A DNA stretch of 23,239 nucleotides from NCBI GenBank assembly GCA_021151805.1, contig JAGKWN010000062.1, positions 1-23,239 of the forward strand, in the 5' to 3' direction. Positions 22,361 through 23,239 of this stretch are shown here, piece by piece. The stretch comes from Cytophagaceae bacterium (lineage in GTDB: Bacteria > Bacteroidota > Bacteroidia > Cytophagales > Cytophagaceae). The notes under the pieces are model-generated. The model was not told the origin of the DNA. It did no database searches and saw only the letters and a program-made list of their open reading frames with translations. How positions within the stretch are numbered: the first letter of the stretch is position 1; each line of letters starts with the position of its first letter. Both the position numbers and the translations under genes were made by a program.

Positions 22361-22400
22361 ATGCTAAGAGGTCACGTTGTTTAACGTGACCTCTTAGCAT
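22361..22400 (-). terminator. Long hairpin downstream of the PorP/SprF gene
   Basis: ATGCTAAGAGGTCACGTT (22361-22378) pairs perfectly over 18 bp with 22383-22400 around a 4-base loop. It starts 25 bases past the PorP/SprF stop, where a terminator is expected. The tract after it on the minus strand is only TTTAT, so termination may be incomplete; it could instead protect the mRNA 3' end. It lies 30 bases before the start of the HEPN-like gene. Confidence 0.7.
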
Positions 22401-22425
22401 TGTGTCTTTATGATCTGACGATTTC

Positions 22426-23239
22426 TTACCAGAAGTTAGACGGGCAGATAATTCTGCCTTGAGGTCTTAATCTGTAACCAATCACGATCTCATGAGAACC
22501 CCCTGTATATTTGTGAATATCACTTGTGATGTAATCATATGAATAACTGATATCGAATGTGTTGTTGATGATCACACCAACCATTGCTGCAACTGCATCT
22601 CTGTTTCTGTATGAGATACCTGCCCATGCAAAATCTTTGTAACGAACTTTCGCATTGATATCAAATGAAAGTGGTGCAGGAGTTGCTCCTTTGATACAGA
22701 ATGATGGAATAAAGGTAAAGTCATAACCCAATGGTATTCTGTAACCAGCCATAATGAAGTAATGGTGCGTTAGTGAATACTGGTCTACAGAGTTGCTTGA
22801 CTTTGTAAATGAAAGACTTGGTGCCAGCTGAGCCATCGAAGCCCCAGCATAGAATTTATCACCATATACCCAAGCACCCACAGTAATATCTCCCATCCCG
22901 ATTTTGGACATACCGGCTGAAATAGAAGCATCGTTTGACTGTGCCGGAGAAAGTTTACCTGCATCAAGTGTGAACTGGTTGAAACCACCCATTACACCTA
23001 AGGAAGCAAATACTTTTTTGCTCATCTTTAAGTGATAAGAGTATGCTCCGCTGAATGTTGTTGTTGTCGTGGGGCCAATCGCATCATTGGTTATTACACC
23101 ACCAACTCCATGGAAACCATTTTTTTTGTTTCTGCTTCGATTATTTGTTACCAGGTGCTTACCAATATTAGTATGTGCACTCAGATACATGGTACGGGGA
23201 GATCCGTCAAAGCCTGTCCACTGCTTGCGGTAACCTGCA
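22426..23239 (-). CDS. PorP/SprF-family outer-membrane protein (5' end beyond window)
   Basis: The minus-strand frame is open from the right edge to the stop at 22426, about 271 residues. It does not stop upstream of the apparent Met at 23190. The preceding codons read A-G-Y-R-K-Q-W-T-G-F-D-G-S-P-R-T, the hallmark N-terminal motif of PorP/SprF proteins, so that Met is internal and the gene is partial. The family makes beta-barrel outer-membrane proteins associated with type IX secretion and gliding (SprF with the adhesin SprB). Alternating strands (F-S-G-A-Y-S-Y-H-L, G-A-S-M-A-Q-L-A-P, I-S-Y-S-Y-D-Y-I-T) and the C-terminal I-G-Y-R-L-R...C-P are typical. A giant adhesin-like partner gene may lie to the right, which cannot be seen. 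Confidence 0.92.
   Translation of the reverse strand, partial: AGYRKQWTGFDGSPRTMYLSAHTNIGKHLVTNNRSRNKKNGFHGVGGVITNDAIGPTTTTTFSGAYSYHLKMSKKVFASLGVMGGFNQFTLDAGKLSPAQSNDASISAGMSKIGMGDITVGAWVYGDKFYAGASMAQLAPSLSFTKSSNSVDQYSLTHHYFIMAGYRIPLGYDFTFIPSFCIKGATPAPLSFDINAKVRYKDFAWAGISYRNRDAVAAMVGVIINNTFDISYSYDYITSDIHKYTGGSHEIVIGYRLRPQGRIICPSNFW

Noticed and set aside
23188..23190. ATG as the start of the PorP/SprF gene
   Set aside because: The frame stays open to the window edge and the preceding codons encode the typical G-F-D-G-S-P-R-T motif, so this Met is internal.
1..23239. CRISPR array, tRNA, rRNA or insertion sequence with intact transposase
   Set aside because: No regularly spaced repeats, no cloverleaf or rRNA-like stretch recognised by eye, and the only transposase trace is the short remnant near 2054-2203.

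Overview
The window looks like a chromosomal segment of a Bacteroidota bacterium, probably of the Cytophaga lineage. The signs are a PorP/SprF-type outer-membrane protein of the gliding/type IX secretion class, DUF4468 and DUF5684 proteins, a SPOR-like secreted protein, the recJ-lptB-GH3 gene cluster, an AT-rich composition and few recognisable Shine-Dalgarno sequences. Species assignment is inference; no rRNA or other marker gene is present. Most of the window is ordinary housekeeping and envelope DNA, and I see no prophage, integron, CRISPR array, tRNA or rRNA.

Layout. Bases 1-910 (+) hold the tail of an unidentified gene overlapping an ATP-grasp ligase. Bases 914-1846 (-) hold a FabK/nitronate monooxygenase-type flavoenzyme. 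Bases 1847-2247 are a repeat-rich gap with three copies of a short palindrome and what I read as the C-terminal remnant of a REP-associated (Y1/RAYT-type) transposase. Bases 2248-6243 (-) are a tight operon: recJ (DNA repair nuclease), lptB (LPS export ATPase) and a GH3-family adenylating enzyme. Bases 6326-8934 (-) carry an orphan secreted protein, a DUF2130 coiled-coil/nuclease-like protein and a SPOR-like secreted protein. fumC (9119-10507, -) diverges from two tandem paralogous secreted FKBP-type proteins (10653-11842, +), which converge on corA and a four-helix membrane protein (11890-13469, -).

The largest single item besides polA is a 1075-residue exported protein (13626-16853, +) with about 14 WD40 blades, a linker and an intact caspase-like (C14) domain. 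It is followed by a DUF4468 protein, a DUF5684 membrane protein and a gamma-class carbonic anhydrase-like protein, all on the minus strand. Full-length polA (19037-21877, +) converges on a small protein with a HEPN-like R-N-x-H-x-H motif. The window closes inside a PorP/SprF gene that runs off the right edge.

The genes do not form one dedicated system. The clearest functional cluster is recJ-lptB-GH3, and the most unusual protein is the exported WD40-caspase. The most informative non-coding structures are the REP/transposase remnant, the long dyad upstream of the second FKBP gene, and a set of strong intrinsic terminators at several gene ends. Two convergent gene pairs (910/914 and 21877/21881) lack any terminator and are only 3 bases apart.
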